Positions 30,579 to 36,939 of a DNA stretch of 36,939 bases are shown in pieces. Location of the stretch: contig NZ_JAFLRF010000049.1 of NCBI RefSeq assembly GCF_017315705.1, positions 1 through 36,939 of the forward strand. Reading direction: 5' to 3'. Numbering within the stretch: position 1 is the stretch's first letter; each line of letters begins with the position of its first letter. The position numbers were made by a program, and so were the translations under genes. This DNA is from Trinickia mobilis (GTDB lineage Bacteria > Pseudomonadota > Gammaproteobacteria > Burkholderiales > Burkholderiaceae). The notes under the pieces were generated by a model. It did not search any database and was not told the DNA's origin. It saw only the letters and a list, made by a program, of their open reading frames with translations.

Positions 30579-30597
30579 ATTCCCGCTGAATGGGAAT
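30579..30597. promoter_or_regulatory. Candidate IclR operator ATTCCC-GCTGAAT-GGGAAT
   Basis: Perfect 6-bp arms with a 7-bp spacer lie 66-84 bp upstream of the IclR start. IclR-family operators are often short GGAA/TTCC-type inverted repeats upstream of their own genes. The rest of the 30333-30578 gap after the GntR gene shows no gene that I can recognise. Confidence 0.5.
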
Positions 30598-30662
30598 CGA
30601 TTTTTTGATTTCTGGGAGTGGTGTGGCATGCTGGCGTCATCGATTCGGTTTTCATCCTCCAA

Positions 30663-31412
30663 GTGAAACAGGAACCAGGTGTCACCGGCGCAGAACGCCT
30701 GCTGCTGGTGCTCTCGGCACTCGCGAGCCATGGCAAGGCCATGTGCGTCAAGGACATGCAAGGCTCCACGGGCCTCGCGCAGAGCACGCTTTACCGCCAG
30801 ATTGCGATGCTCAAGCGCTGGGGCTTCGTGACAGAAGACGCCGGCTACTACGCGCCTGGCCCGATCAGCCTGCAGCTTGCGCTCGGCTTCGACGTCAATT
30901 CGCTGCTGGTCGAAGCGAGCCGCGAACGCATGCTTCAGCTCGCACTGGCGTCGCAGGAGAGCGTCGGGCTCCTCGTCGCGGTCAACGACCGGGTGGTCTG
31001 CCTCGAAATGATCGAGAGCACCCACTCGCTGCGCTGCTCGTTCGAGAAAGGGCGTGCGGTTCCGCTCAAGGCGGGCGCCTCCGCCAAGTCGCTGCTCGCG
31101 TTCCTGCCCGAGAAGGCGCGTGCCGAAACGCTCGATCGCGTATTCGCTGGCGACGCAGCAGGACGTGCCGCGATCGAAACGGAGTTGGTCCAGATACGCG
31201 CGAGAGGATACGCGGTGAGCGACGGCGAAGTCGATCCGGGCGTATGGGGCGTGAGCGCGCCCGTGTTCCGGCGCGTTCCGCGCGGCGCGGTCGCGAACGC
31301 TTCGATCACCTTGATGGCGCCGTCGTCGCGTGTCGCGGGACGAGAGCTGCAACTCGCCGACTGGACGTTGCGCACTGCGAACGCCATTTCTGCCCGCCTG
31401 CAAGCCGAGTGA
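30663..31412 (+). CDS. IclR-family transcriptional regulator (249 aa)
   Basis: I place the start at GTG 30663 because it gives the usual short lead (M-K-Q-E-P-G-V-T-G-A-E-R-L-L-L-V-L) before the winged helix; GTG at 30618 would add 15 residues, and neither has a strong ribosome binding site. The helix-turn-helix is L-A-Q-S-T-L-Y-R-Q-I-A-M-L-K-R-W-G-F-V (38-56). The effector domain includes A-S-Q-E-S-V-G-L-L-V-A-V-N-D-R-V-V-C-L-E and P-L-K-A-G-A-S-A-K-S-L-L-A-F-L-P. It immediately precedes an amino-acid-type ABC transporter operon on the same strand (51 bp to the binding-protein gene), so it likely regulates that operon, possibly as part of the same transcript. Confidence 0.88.
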   Translation: MKQEPGVTGAERLLLVLSALASHGKAMCVKDMQGSTGLAQSTLYRQIAMLKRWGFVTEDAGYYAPGPISLQLALGFDVNSLLVEASRERMLQLALASQESVGLLVAVNDRVVCLEMIESTHSLRCSFEKGRAVPLKAGASAKSLLAFLPEKARAETLDRVFAGDAAGRAAIETELVQIRARGYAVSDGEVDPGVWGVSAPVFRRVPRGAVANASITLMAPSSRVAGRELQLADWTLRTANAISARLQAE

Positions 31413-31463
31413 TGCCTATACCTGAACCTGAAAGTCCCGAACAATCCACAGAGGAGCCCAACC

Positions 31464-32219
31464 ATGAAACTGCATAAAGTGCTGTCTGCCGCGTGCCTGA
31501 CCGTCGCCATGTTTGCCGCCGCTGCCCCAGGCACGGCTGGCGCGCAAGCCCAGAGCGTCCTTCAGGTCGCGACCGACGCGACGTTCCCGCCGATGGAGTT
31601 TACGCAAGACGGCCAGCGCACCGGCTTCGACGTCGATCTCATGAATGCGCTCGCCAAGGTGATGGGCAAGCAGGTCCAGTGGACCGACATCGACTTCAAG
31701 GGCCTGATTCCGGGGCTGATCGCGCATCGCTTCGACGTCGCGATCTCGGCCATCTACATCACACCTGAACGCAGCCAGGTAGTGGATTTCACCCAACCGT
31801 ACTTCGCGGGGGGCCTCGTTGCGCTCGTCAAGGCCGACTCGCCGATCAAGACGCTCGCCGATCTCGACGGCAAGAAGGTTTCGGTGCAGGTCGGGACGAA
31901 GTCAGTGAACTTCCTGCGCGACAATTACCCGAAGGTCACGCGCGTGGAAGTCGAGAAGAACGAGGAGATGTTCGACCTCGTCGGCATCGGCCGGGTCGAT
32001 GCCGTAGTAACCGGCAAGCCCGCTGCGTACCAGTTCGCGCGCACTCGCGCGGGTTTTCGCGTGCTCGACACAGAGCTGACGAAAGAAGCCTATGGCATCG
32101 CCGTGCGCAAGGACGAACCGCAACTGCGTGAAGCGCTCAACGCAGCGCTTGCGAAGATCAAGGCGGACGGCACCTATGCCCAGATCGTGAACAAGTGGTT
32201 CGGCACGAGCGCGAAGTAA
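31464..32219 (+). CDS. Polar amino-acid ABC transporter substrate-binding protein (251 aa)
   Basis: GAGGAG lies upstream of ATG 31464. A Sec signal peptide (K-L-H-K-V, hydrophobic core, G-A-Q-A) ends near residue 29. The mature protein starts L-Q-V-A-T-D-A-T-F-P-P-M-E-F, followed by G-F-D-V-D-L-M-N-A-L-A, typical of family 3 solute-binding proteins. Other signatures are D-F-K-G-L-I-P-G-L, F-D-V-A-I-S-A-I-Y-I-T-P-E-R and V-D-F-T-Q-P-Y-F. The length is normal. It is periplasmic and captures an amino acid or related small zwitterion or acid for the permease and ATPase encoded next. The nearby aminotransferase hints at serine, alanine or glycine, but this is inference. Confidence 0.92.
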   Translation: MKLHKVLSAACLTVAMFAAAAPGTAGAQAQSVLQVATDATFPPMEFTQDGQRTGFDVDLMNALAKVMGKQVQWTDIDFKGLIPGLIAHRFDVAISAIYITPERSQVVDFTQPYFAGGLVALVKADSPIKTLADLDGKKVSVQVGTKSVNFLRDNYPKVTRVEVEKNEEMFDLVGIGRVDAVVTGKPAAYQFARTRAGFRVLDTELTKEAYGIAVRKDEPQLREALNAALAKIKADGTYAQIVNKWFGTSAK

Positions 32220-32236
32220 CCCCGCCGATCTCACCC

Positions 32237-32905
32237 ATGCAACTCGACTTCTCTCCGGCGATCGCCGGTTGGGCCGACATCGCACACGGCGCGCTGGTCA
32301 CGGTGGAAGTGACCGCCGCGTCGCTCGTGCTCAGCTGCATGCTCGGGCTGCTGATCGGCATCGGCCGGCTCGCGCCGCAACGGCGCTTGATTTACGGCTT
32401 CTGCACGGGCTATCTCATCTTCTTTCGGGGTACGCCGCTGCTCGTGCAGCTGTTTCTGCTGTTCTTCGGCCTGCCGCAGTTCAACATCCTCTTGCCCGCG
32501 TTCGTATGCGGCATGCTGGGGCTCGGTCTCTATTCGGCCGCTTACGTGTCCGAGATCGTACGCGGCGCGATCCAGTCCGTCGATCGCGGGCAGATGGAGG
32601 CAGCGCGCTCCATCGGCATGTCGTCGGGGCAAGCCATGCGCGCGATCATCCTTCCGCAGGCGGTGGTTCGCATGATTCCGCCGCTCGGCAACGAATTCAT
32701 CGCGCTCATCAAGAATTCCGCGCTCGTTTCGCTGTTGACAATCGACGATCTGATGCATGAAGGCCAGAAGATCATTAGCGTTTCGTACCGCTCGTTAGAG
32801 GTGTATCTCGTGATCGCGCTCGTCTATCTCGTGCTCACGCAGACGACCAACTATGTGCTGCATCGCGCCGAGCGCCGTCTGCGCGCAGGAGGAATGGTTC
32901 AATGA
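32237..32905 (+). CDS. Amino-acid ABC transporter permease, HisM/GlnP type (222 aa)
   Basis: ATG at 32237 is 17 bp after the binding-protein stop. Membrane segments are interrupted by the family motif [13 protein letters not shown] near the start and [17 protein letters not shown]. The EAA loop reads [24 protein letters not shown] and is followed by [18 protein letters not shown]. Only one permease gene is present, so a homodimeric channel is expected. The stop overlaps the ATPase start. Confidence 0.92.
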   Translation: MQLDFSPAIAGWADIAHGALVTVEVTAASLVLSCMLGLLIGIGRLAPQRRLIYGFCTGYLIFFRGTPLLVQLFLLFFGLPQFNILLPAFVCGMLGLGLYSAAYVSEIVRGAIQSVDRGQMEAARSIGMSSGQAMRAIILPQAVVRMIPPLGNEFIALIKNSALVSLLTIDDLMHEGQKIISVSYRSLEVYLVIALVYLVLTQTTNYVLHRAERRLRAGGMVQ

Positions 32906-33669
32906 GCGCGAAATCCGACCCGATCGTTCGCATTCGCGGACTGATAAAATCGTTCGGCTCGCATCGCGTGCTCAACGGCATCGATTTCGACATCGAGCCG
33001 CAGCAAGTGGTAGTGGTGATCGGCCCGAGCGGATCGGGCAAGAGCACGTTCCTGCGCTGCTGCAACGGCCTCGAGCAGCCCGAGGGCGGCGCCATCGATA
33101 TCTGCGGCCATCGCCTCGTCGAAGACGGGACGATGCTCAAGGACCGTGCGCTGAATGCGCTGCGCACGGAAGTCGGCATGGTGTTCCAGTCGTTCAACCT
33201 CTTCCCGCATCTCTCGGTGCTGCACAACATCACAGTCGGGCCGCGCATGTTGCGCGGCGCGTCGAAGGGGCAGGCCGAGGCGGCCGCGCTTGCGCTGCTC
33301 GAGAAAGTCGGGCTCGCGCACAAGGCACACGTCATGCCTGCGAGTCTCTCAGGCGGCCAGAAGCAGCGCGTCGCGATCGCGCGCGCCCTTGCGATGCAGC
33401 CGCGCGTGATGCTGTTCGACGAGCCAACCTCCGCGCTGGACCCGGAACTCGTCGGTGAAGTCTTGCAGGTGATGAAGCTGCTGGCCTCCGAGGGCATGAC
33501 CATGGTGGTCGTCACGCACGAGATGGGCTTCGCGAAGGAAGTGGCCGACGTCGTGGTGGTGATCGACGGCGGAGAGATCGTCGAGGCGGGACCGCCTTCG
33601 ACAATCTTCACTTCGCCGGCGCAGCCGCGCACGCGGACCTTCCTGCAAGCGGTGCTGGCGCGCGCATGA
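32902..33669 (+). CDS. Amino-acid ABC transporter ATP-binding protein (255 aa)
   Basis: The ATG at 32902 overlaps the permease stop (ATGA). The ABC motifs are complete: Walker [10 protein letters not shown] (41-49), Q-loop Gln96 ([10 protein letters not shown]), signature L-S-G-G-Q-K-Q-R (149-156), Walker B V-M-L-F-D-E-P (169-175), D-loop S-A-L-D-P and switch His206 (V-V-T-H-E-M-G-F). The F-N-L-F-P-H and E-M-G-F-A pieces mark the polar-amino-acid class (GlnQ/HisP). It energises the importer. Confidence 0.94.
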   Translation: MSAKSDPIVRIRGLIKSFGSHRVLNGIDFDIEPQQVVVVIGPSGSGKSTFLRCCNGLEQPEGGAIDICGHRLVEDGTMLKDRALNALRTEVGMVFQSFNLFPHLSVLHNITVGPRMLRGASKGQAEAAALALLEKVGLAHKAHVMPASLSGGQKQRVAIARALAMQPRVMLFDEPTSALDPELVGEVLQVMKLLASEGMTMVVVTHEMGFAKEVADVVVVIDGGEIVEAGPPSTIFTSPAQPRTRTFLQAVLARA

Positions 33670-33754
33670 GCCAGTCGTTCGCGACCGGCCTCTCGATGAA
33701 GAAGAAGATCAAAATACACAGTGCCGCCAACTCATACTCGACTATTCTTAGCGA

Positions 33755-33819
33755 TACGGACCGGCGGATCCGTCGAATGCATGTCGGGCGACATGAGAGC
33801 CAGAGGCAAACGTCTGGCT
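33755..33819 (+). promoter_or_regulatory. Hairpin-rich leader upstream of the small protein gene
   Basis: Three inverted repeats follow one another: CGGA-N8-TCCG (33757-33772 region), CATGTC-GGGC-GACATG (33780-33795) and AGCCAGA-N8-TCTGGCT (33798-33819). The last ends 32 bp before the ATG, just ahead of the AAAGGAG ribosome binding site. None is followed by a T run. They may be stacked mRNA hairpins or protein sites. Confidence 0.35.
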
Positions 33820-33851
33820 ACAGCGTACCAAGTTGAAAGGAGAATCGCATT

Positions 33852-34157
33852 ATGAAGATGCTACTTACGGTCGAGATCCCTCACGAGCCCTTCAACTCCC
33901 TCGTCAGAAGCGGGAAGGCGGAGGAGATTATTGGACGTATCCTGGAAACTATCAAACCGGAGGCGGTGTACTTCACTGAGCAAGACGGCATGCGCTGCGG
34001 GATCTTCCTGATCGACGTACAAAATTCATCCGACATTCCCGCTTTTGCGGAGCCCTTTTATCTCAACTTCCAGGCCAACTGCAAGTTCCGCCTTGTGATG
34101 AGCCCCGAGGATCTGCAAAAGGCCGGTCTGCCGGAACTCGGGAAGAAGTGGGCGTGA
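33852..34157 (+). CDS. Small conserved protein of unknown function (101 aa)
   Basis: ATG at 33852 follows a strong AAAGGAG. The sequence M-K-M-L-L-T-V-E-I-P-H-E-P-F-N-S-L-V-R, then I-K-P-E-A-V-Y-F-T-E-Q-D-G-M-R, L-I-D-V, and M-S-P-E-D-L-Q-K-A-G-L-P-E-L-G-K-K-W-A suggests a ferredoxin-like alpha/beta fold, perhaps a dimer. I recall similar proteins in Burkholderia and Bradyrhizobium sometimes labelled 'panthothenate synthetase', but the sequence has none of the nucleotide-binding motifs of PanC and is far too short, so that label should not be trusted. It stands alone, 182 bp after the ABC operon and convergent with the enolase-family gene. No function is assigned. Confidence 0.8.
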   Translation: MKMLLTVEIPHEPFNSLVRSGKAEEIIGRILETIKPEAVYFTEQDGMRCGIFLIDVQNSSDIPAFAEPFYLNFQANCKFRLVMSPEDLQKAGLPELGKKWA

Positions 34158-34327
34158 TGAACGGTCAGTGAGATCGGTAACGTACGCCCCAATCCGCCCG
34201 CTGAACCCACTTCCGTTACCGGAACCCGGGATTTCCTCAACACACACGGGGTGAACGGGCGGCCTTCCGATGATCTGTGATGCCCGAAGAAGACAGGCTT
34301 GTCTGCGGTGTAGCGCACCCGCGAAAA

Positions 34328-35392
34328 TCATGCTTTGAAGCGCTCCAGAACGTCCTCGCCGAGCGTCAGCCCATGCCCGACTGCATCGCGTGCGATCAGG
34401 TTTCCGTGGACAGTCTCCGGCCATCCAGTAAACAACGGCTCAAGCAAGGGAAAGTCTTCAAGCCACGTCAAATTTGGACAAGCGTAGCCTAAGTGAACAA
34501 ACAAGCCCGGCAAAAAATGAGGGGAAACTTCGACGCCGAACGCATGAGCGACGCGCGAGACCTCTAATGCGGGTGTCATTCCTCCAATCATCGCAAGGTC
34601 CGGTTGGATCACGCCGCATAAACCCTCCGTCAGAAAGGGTAGCGCGCTTTTCACACCTTGGAGGTGTTCGCCGAGGGCGGCCAGACGCGGAAAGGCCCGA
34701 GCTATCGCGCGGTAACCTGCCACGTCATCCGATGGTAGCGGTTCTTCCACGAAGAGATAGCCGCACTCTCGCGCAATGCTCATCACTCGTTGAGCTTGGG
34801 ACGCTGTGCACTTCTCGTTGATGTCGCACATCAGCTCTAGTCCCGGCGGTGCCGCGTCGCGAACCGCCTCCAGCACTTCCCTCCCGGACCTGCTGCCGTC
34901 GATGCGCGGCTTGACGGCCTTGAATCCCGCCTCGGCGTGCATTTTGGTAACGTCTGCGGCTTCGCGAGGACTTTGCCTCGCGTTGTATTTTCCACTGCCG
35001 TACACCGGAATGGCTCGCGACGTGCCGCCCAATGTAATGCCGAGAACTTCACCCCGCTCACGGGAATAGGCATCCCAGCACGCGACATCGATGGCAGCAA
35101 TCGCGATATTGTTTGGTCCCGGGCCGGTTCGGTTGAACGTCGCATGCATCCTTCGCCAAGTAGCCGCAGGATGGTCGAGCTTTGTATTGACGATGCTTTC
35201 CGCCAACAGCTCGGCTGAGGTATAGGCCGCCTTGCCGCTGCCGCTCAGGACGTACGAAAACCCTAAGCCGCTAGCTCCGGACGCCAGCAAGAGTTCCGTT
35301 ATCAATACGTCCACGCTTGAAACACCTGAGCCGCCCACGGGCGAGCGAAGCGGGAAATGCAGGAGATGATTCCTTATCTGCGCGATCGTCAT
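34328..35392 (-). CDS. Enolase-superfamily (mandelate racemase/muconate lactonising type) enzyme (354 aa)
   Basis: The N-terminal capping domain (1-125) is followed by a TIM-barrel with metal ligands Asp190 (M-C-D-I-N), Glu216 (F-V-E-E-P-L) and Glu242 (L-G-E-H-L). A general base on the second strand lies in K-P-R (Lys161, Arg163), where many family members have K-x-K. On the other face, Asp265 (I-Q-P-D-L-A-M-I-G-G) and His292 (V-S-P-H-F) form the His-Asp dyad of the mandelate-racemase subgroup, whose members dehydrate sugar acids or racemise hydroxy acids. The reaction starts by removing a proton next to a carboxylate held by Mg2+. The upstream gene, 118 bp away on the same strand, was an MFS transporter, now broken, so the two formed an uptake-plus-enzyme unit for an acid substrate. 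Confidence 0.85.
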   Translation of the reverse strand: MTIAQIRNHLLHFPLRSPVGGSGVSSVDVLITELLLASGASGLGFSYVLSGSGKAAYTSAELLAESIVNTKLDHPAATWRRMHATFNRTGPGPNNIAIAAIDVACWDAYSRERGEVLGITLGGTSRAIPVYGSGKYNARQSPREAADVTKMHAEAGFKAVKPRIDGSRSGREVLEAVRDAAPPGLELMCDINEKCTASQAQRVMSIARECGYLFVEEPLPSDDVAGYRAIARAFPRLAALGEHLQGVKSALPFLTEGLCGVIQPDLAMIGGMTPALEVSRVAHAFGVEVSPHFLPGLFVHLGYACPNLTWLEDFPLLEPLFTGWPETVHGNLIARDAVGHGLTLGEDVLERFKA

Positions 35393-35510
35393 CTTTGGTC
35401 CTCACTCGACTGCGCTGCTGCGTCAATAAAGGATACGCTGTCGACACAGCCACGCCGGCCAACTTTCCAATGGCCCATCCAAAGTATCGATAACGCACAC
35501 TGCCAGATTG

Positions 35511-36500
35511 CTATTCCGGCATGCCTTGGCCGGTCGTCTCAGGAAGCAGCCACGGGATAATCAGCCCAAGTGCATAGCATGCACCCATCGTAAGTGCGGC
35601 GTGCGATACTCCGCCGAACGTCTTGATCATCGAACCGGAGATGATGGGGAATACCCACGCAATCAGACGTGCGGCGTTGAATACAAAGCTAATTGCAGTC
35701 GAGCGTACGGTCGACGTGAACAGCTCGGCAGGGTAGATCGCCATCCAGACGTATGCACATCCGAGCGTGAAAAACCCGTTTATCGGAGCGATGATCTCCA
35801 TGGATGCAATGGAGCTGGTGTACTGATACGTAATGATAGTTGTAGTAAGCGCGCCGACGAAGGTAAGAAACAAAAAAACTCGCCGTCCGATGAAGTCAAC
35901 GATGAAGCCGGCCAACAGGTAGGCCACGATCGCGCCCGTAGTGTAGAAGATGGATATCCTCGTGCCCCACGACGCTGCGTCGGATATCCCTTGCGCTTTT
36001 GCCAGACTCACTGTGAAGGTTGGCAGCCAAGTGGAAATCGCCCACCAGCCCACCGTAGAGATGATCGAGAGCACCAGTGTGAGAAGGGTGCTCCATTCGC
36101 TACCCATGGCGAGTCCCGTGAGAAAGCGCAATGCGCAAAGGACAACGAATGTCGAGGAAAACGCGGTCAACCCCGAAAACAGCGCATACAGAAGCACCGA
36201 CCATAGCATCATCGTCTTCCGGCCGACGTAGTCGGCCATGATGCCACCAACAAGACCTCCGACGCCCCAGCCGAGCAAGGTGATGCCGAGCACGGCTCCG
36301 GCGTAGAGGGGCGTCGAGATTGCCTGCTCCGGCGTCTAAAGCGATTTCAGCATTGGAGCAAGAACGACAACGACGGCGAGAGCCTCGAAGCCGTCAAAAA
36401 TCCACCCCAAAAAGCCCCCCCGAAGGACACGCCAGTGGTCGGCCGTAAGGCCGACGTACCAGCGCGCCTTTGTCGGCATCGCAAGTCGTGTCTTTTCCAT
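35511..36500 (-). pseudogene. MFS metabolite:proton symporter, disrupted by an amber codon and an internal deletion
   Basis: ATG at 36500 (GGGAGTAGG upstream) begins M-E-K-T-R-L-A-M-P and runs through W-R-V-L-R-G-G-F-L-G-W-I-F-D-G-F-E-A-L-A to A-P-M-L-K-S-L, where TAG stands at 36336-36338. The same frame then continues T-P-E-Q-A-I-S-T-P-L-Y-A-G-A-V into helix 2, with A-D-Y-V-G-R-K-T-M-M. Near 36095 the helix-4 end G-S-E-W-S-T is joined directly to L-L-T-L-V-L-S-I-I-S-T, which should lie about 100 residues later, so helices 5-6 and the central loop are missing. The remainder reads cleanly to the stop at 35511. About 329 codons remain of a normal 430-440. Two independent lesions make it nonfunctional. 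Confidence 0.85.
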
Positions 36501-36621
36501 ATTGCCTACTCCCGGAGGAAAGACTTGTTGTTGTCCGCAGCGTGCTCCGTGTCCCGCTTCGTTAGGCAGTGCCTTCGTTTTGCCTGCCTACTGCTAGCCC
36601 TGATTGCGTCCATACTCACGT

Positions 36622-36939
36622 TTAGTCGACGGATACCGCAATCGACTCTCCTGTCGGCGCCATACTATGCGGCGCTGTCTCGCGAGGATCTATCAACAGC
36701 CAGCAAAACGCTGCCGAAAGGAGCGCGATCACTGCGGCAACAAGCACGGGTCCCAGGTAACCGTATGCCAAACTGCTCCGGGCGACTGACAAGCCGCCGC
36801 CATATGGCTGCATCTGCAGTGCTGCGGCCCGGACATTGCCATTCGCGATATAGCGCGTTATAACCATGCGGGAGTCCACGCTTGCGTTCGGGAACCGTGC
36901 CAAAACACTCGCGGATATGCGATAGAACAACACTGCACC
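36622..36939 (-). CDS. Unidentified C-terminal part of a membrane protein, runs off the window
   Basis: The frame is open from the right edge to a stop at 36622. The only recognisable feature is one membrane helix near the end, Y-L-G-P-V-L-V-A-A-V-I-A-L-L-S-A-A-F-C-W, followed by L-I-D-P-R-E-T-A, which resembles the last helix and tail of major-facilitator or similar carriers. Upstream residues (for example R-Y-I-A-N-G-N-V-R-A-A) do not look like the usual preceding helices, so a frameshift or deletion is possible. A GTG at 36933 could be a start, but no ribosome binding site is visible. The 120 bp between this stop and the broken MFS gene hold nothing I recognise. Confidence 0.35.
   Translation of the reverse strand, partial: GAVLFYRISASVLARFPNASVDSRMVITRYIANGNVRAAALQMQPYGGGLSVARSSLAYGYLGPVLVAAVIALLSAAFCWLLIDPRETAPHSMAPTGESIAVSVD

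Noticed and set aside
33852..34157. Pantothenate synthetase annotation for the 101-aa protein
   Set aside because: Too short and without the nucleotide-binding motifs of PanC; the label appears to be an inherited error.
34291..34304. Short hairpin AGACA-GGCT-TGTCT between the small protein and the enolase-family gene as a terminator
   Set aside because: Stem of only five pairs and no T tract.

Overview
The window reads as chromosomal DNA of a high-GC beta-proteobacterium, most likely Burkholderia, Paraburkholderia or Caballeronia. This rests on recognising protein families (a Burkholderia-type general porin, H-NS-family proteins with a K-Y-x-x-x-x-T-G-x-T-W-S-G core, a P-II/ammonium transporter pair, AAHS-type transporters), not on a database search. 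No tRNA, rRNA, CRISPR array or intact insertion sequence was seen.

Left edge (1-3.5 kb) is a decayed region. It holds the first 34 codons of an ammonium transporter, a glnK gene reduced to its C-terminal half, about 0.8 kb without a recognisable gene, a small unknown gene, a stub of an IS6-type transposase, two divergent H-NS-family genes (one has two DNA-binding modules and a histone-H1-like Lys/Ala tail), and a porin pseudogene.

Region 3.7-11.6 kb, all on the minus strand, is an aromatic-acid catabolic island: TetR regulator, alpha/beta hydrolase, VOC (extradiol dioxygenase/glyoxalase fold) protein, EntE-like aryl-AMP/CoA ligase, a stub of a 4HBT-type thioesterase, a salicylyl-CoA-5-hydroxylase-like flavoprotein, an AAHS aromatic-acid importer and a DoxX membrane protein. 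The TetR gene ends in a hairpin terminator, followed at once by a strong promoter whose -35 box lies inside a perfect 18-bp palindrome. The inferred route is activation of an aromatic acid to its CoA ester, ring hydroxylation, CoA removal, ring cleavage and hydrolysis.

Region 11.7-20.6 kb holds a histidine kinase/response regulator pair (minus), a second OmpR-type regulator (plus), and a three-gene RND efflux operon (outer-membrane lipoprotein, adaptor, single permease) coupled by ATGA overlaps. TTAA-N6-TTAA boxes lie in front of both the second regulator and the efflux operon.

Region 20.7-33.7 kb is a hydroxy-acid/glyoxylate region. The minus strand has SGAT-type aminotransferase, MFS importer, hydratase-family enzyme, and then KdgT-type permease, GlcG/HbpS-like protein, hydroxypyruvate/glyoxylate reductase, tartronate semialdehyde reductase and pyruvate kinase. 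Together these suggest flow of C2/C3 hydroxy acids through D-glycerate to pyruvate; glycerate kinase is not in the window. A GntR/FCD regulator and an IclR regulator (plus strand), each with palindromic candidate operators, separate this from a polar amino-acid ABC transporter operon.

Right edge (33.7-36.9 kb) has a small conserved protein with a hairpin-rich leader, an enolase-superfamily dehydratase/racemase, its upstream MFS transporter broken by an amber codon and an internal deletion, and an unidentified open frame running off the edge. The window carries at least five independently damaged genes, a sign of ongoing gene decay.
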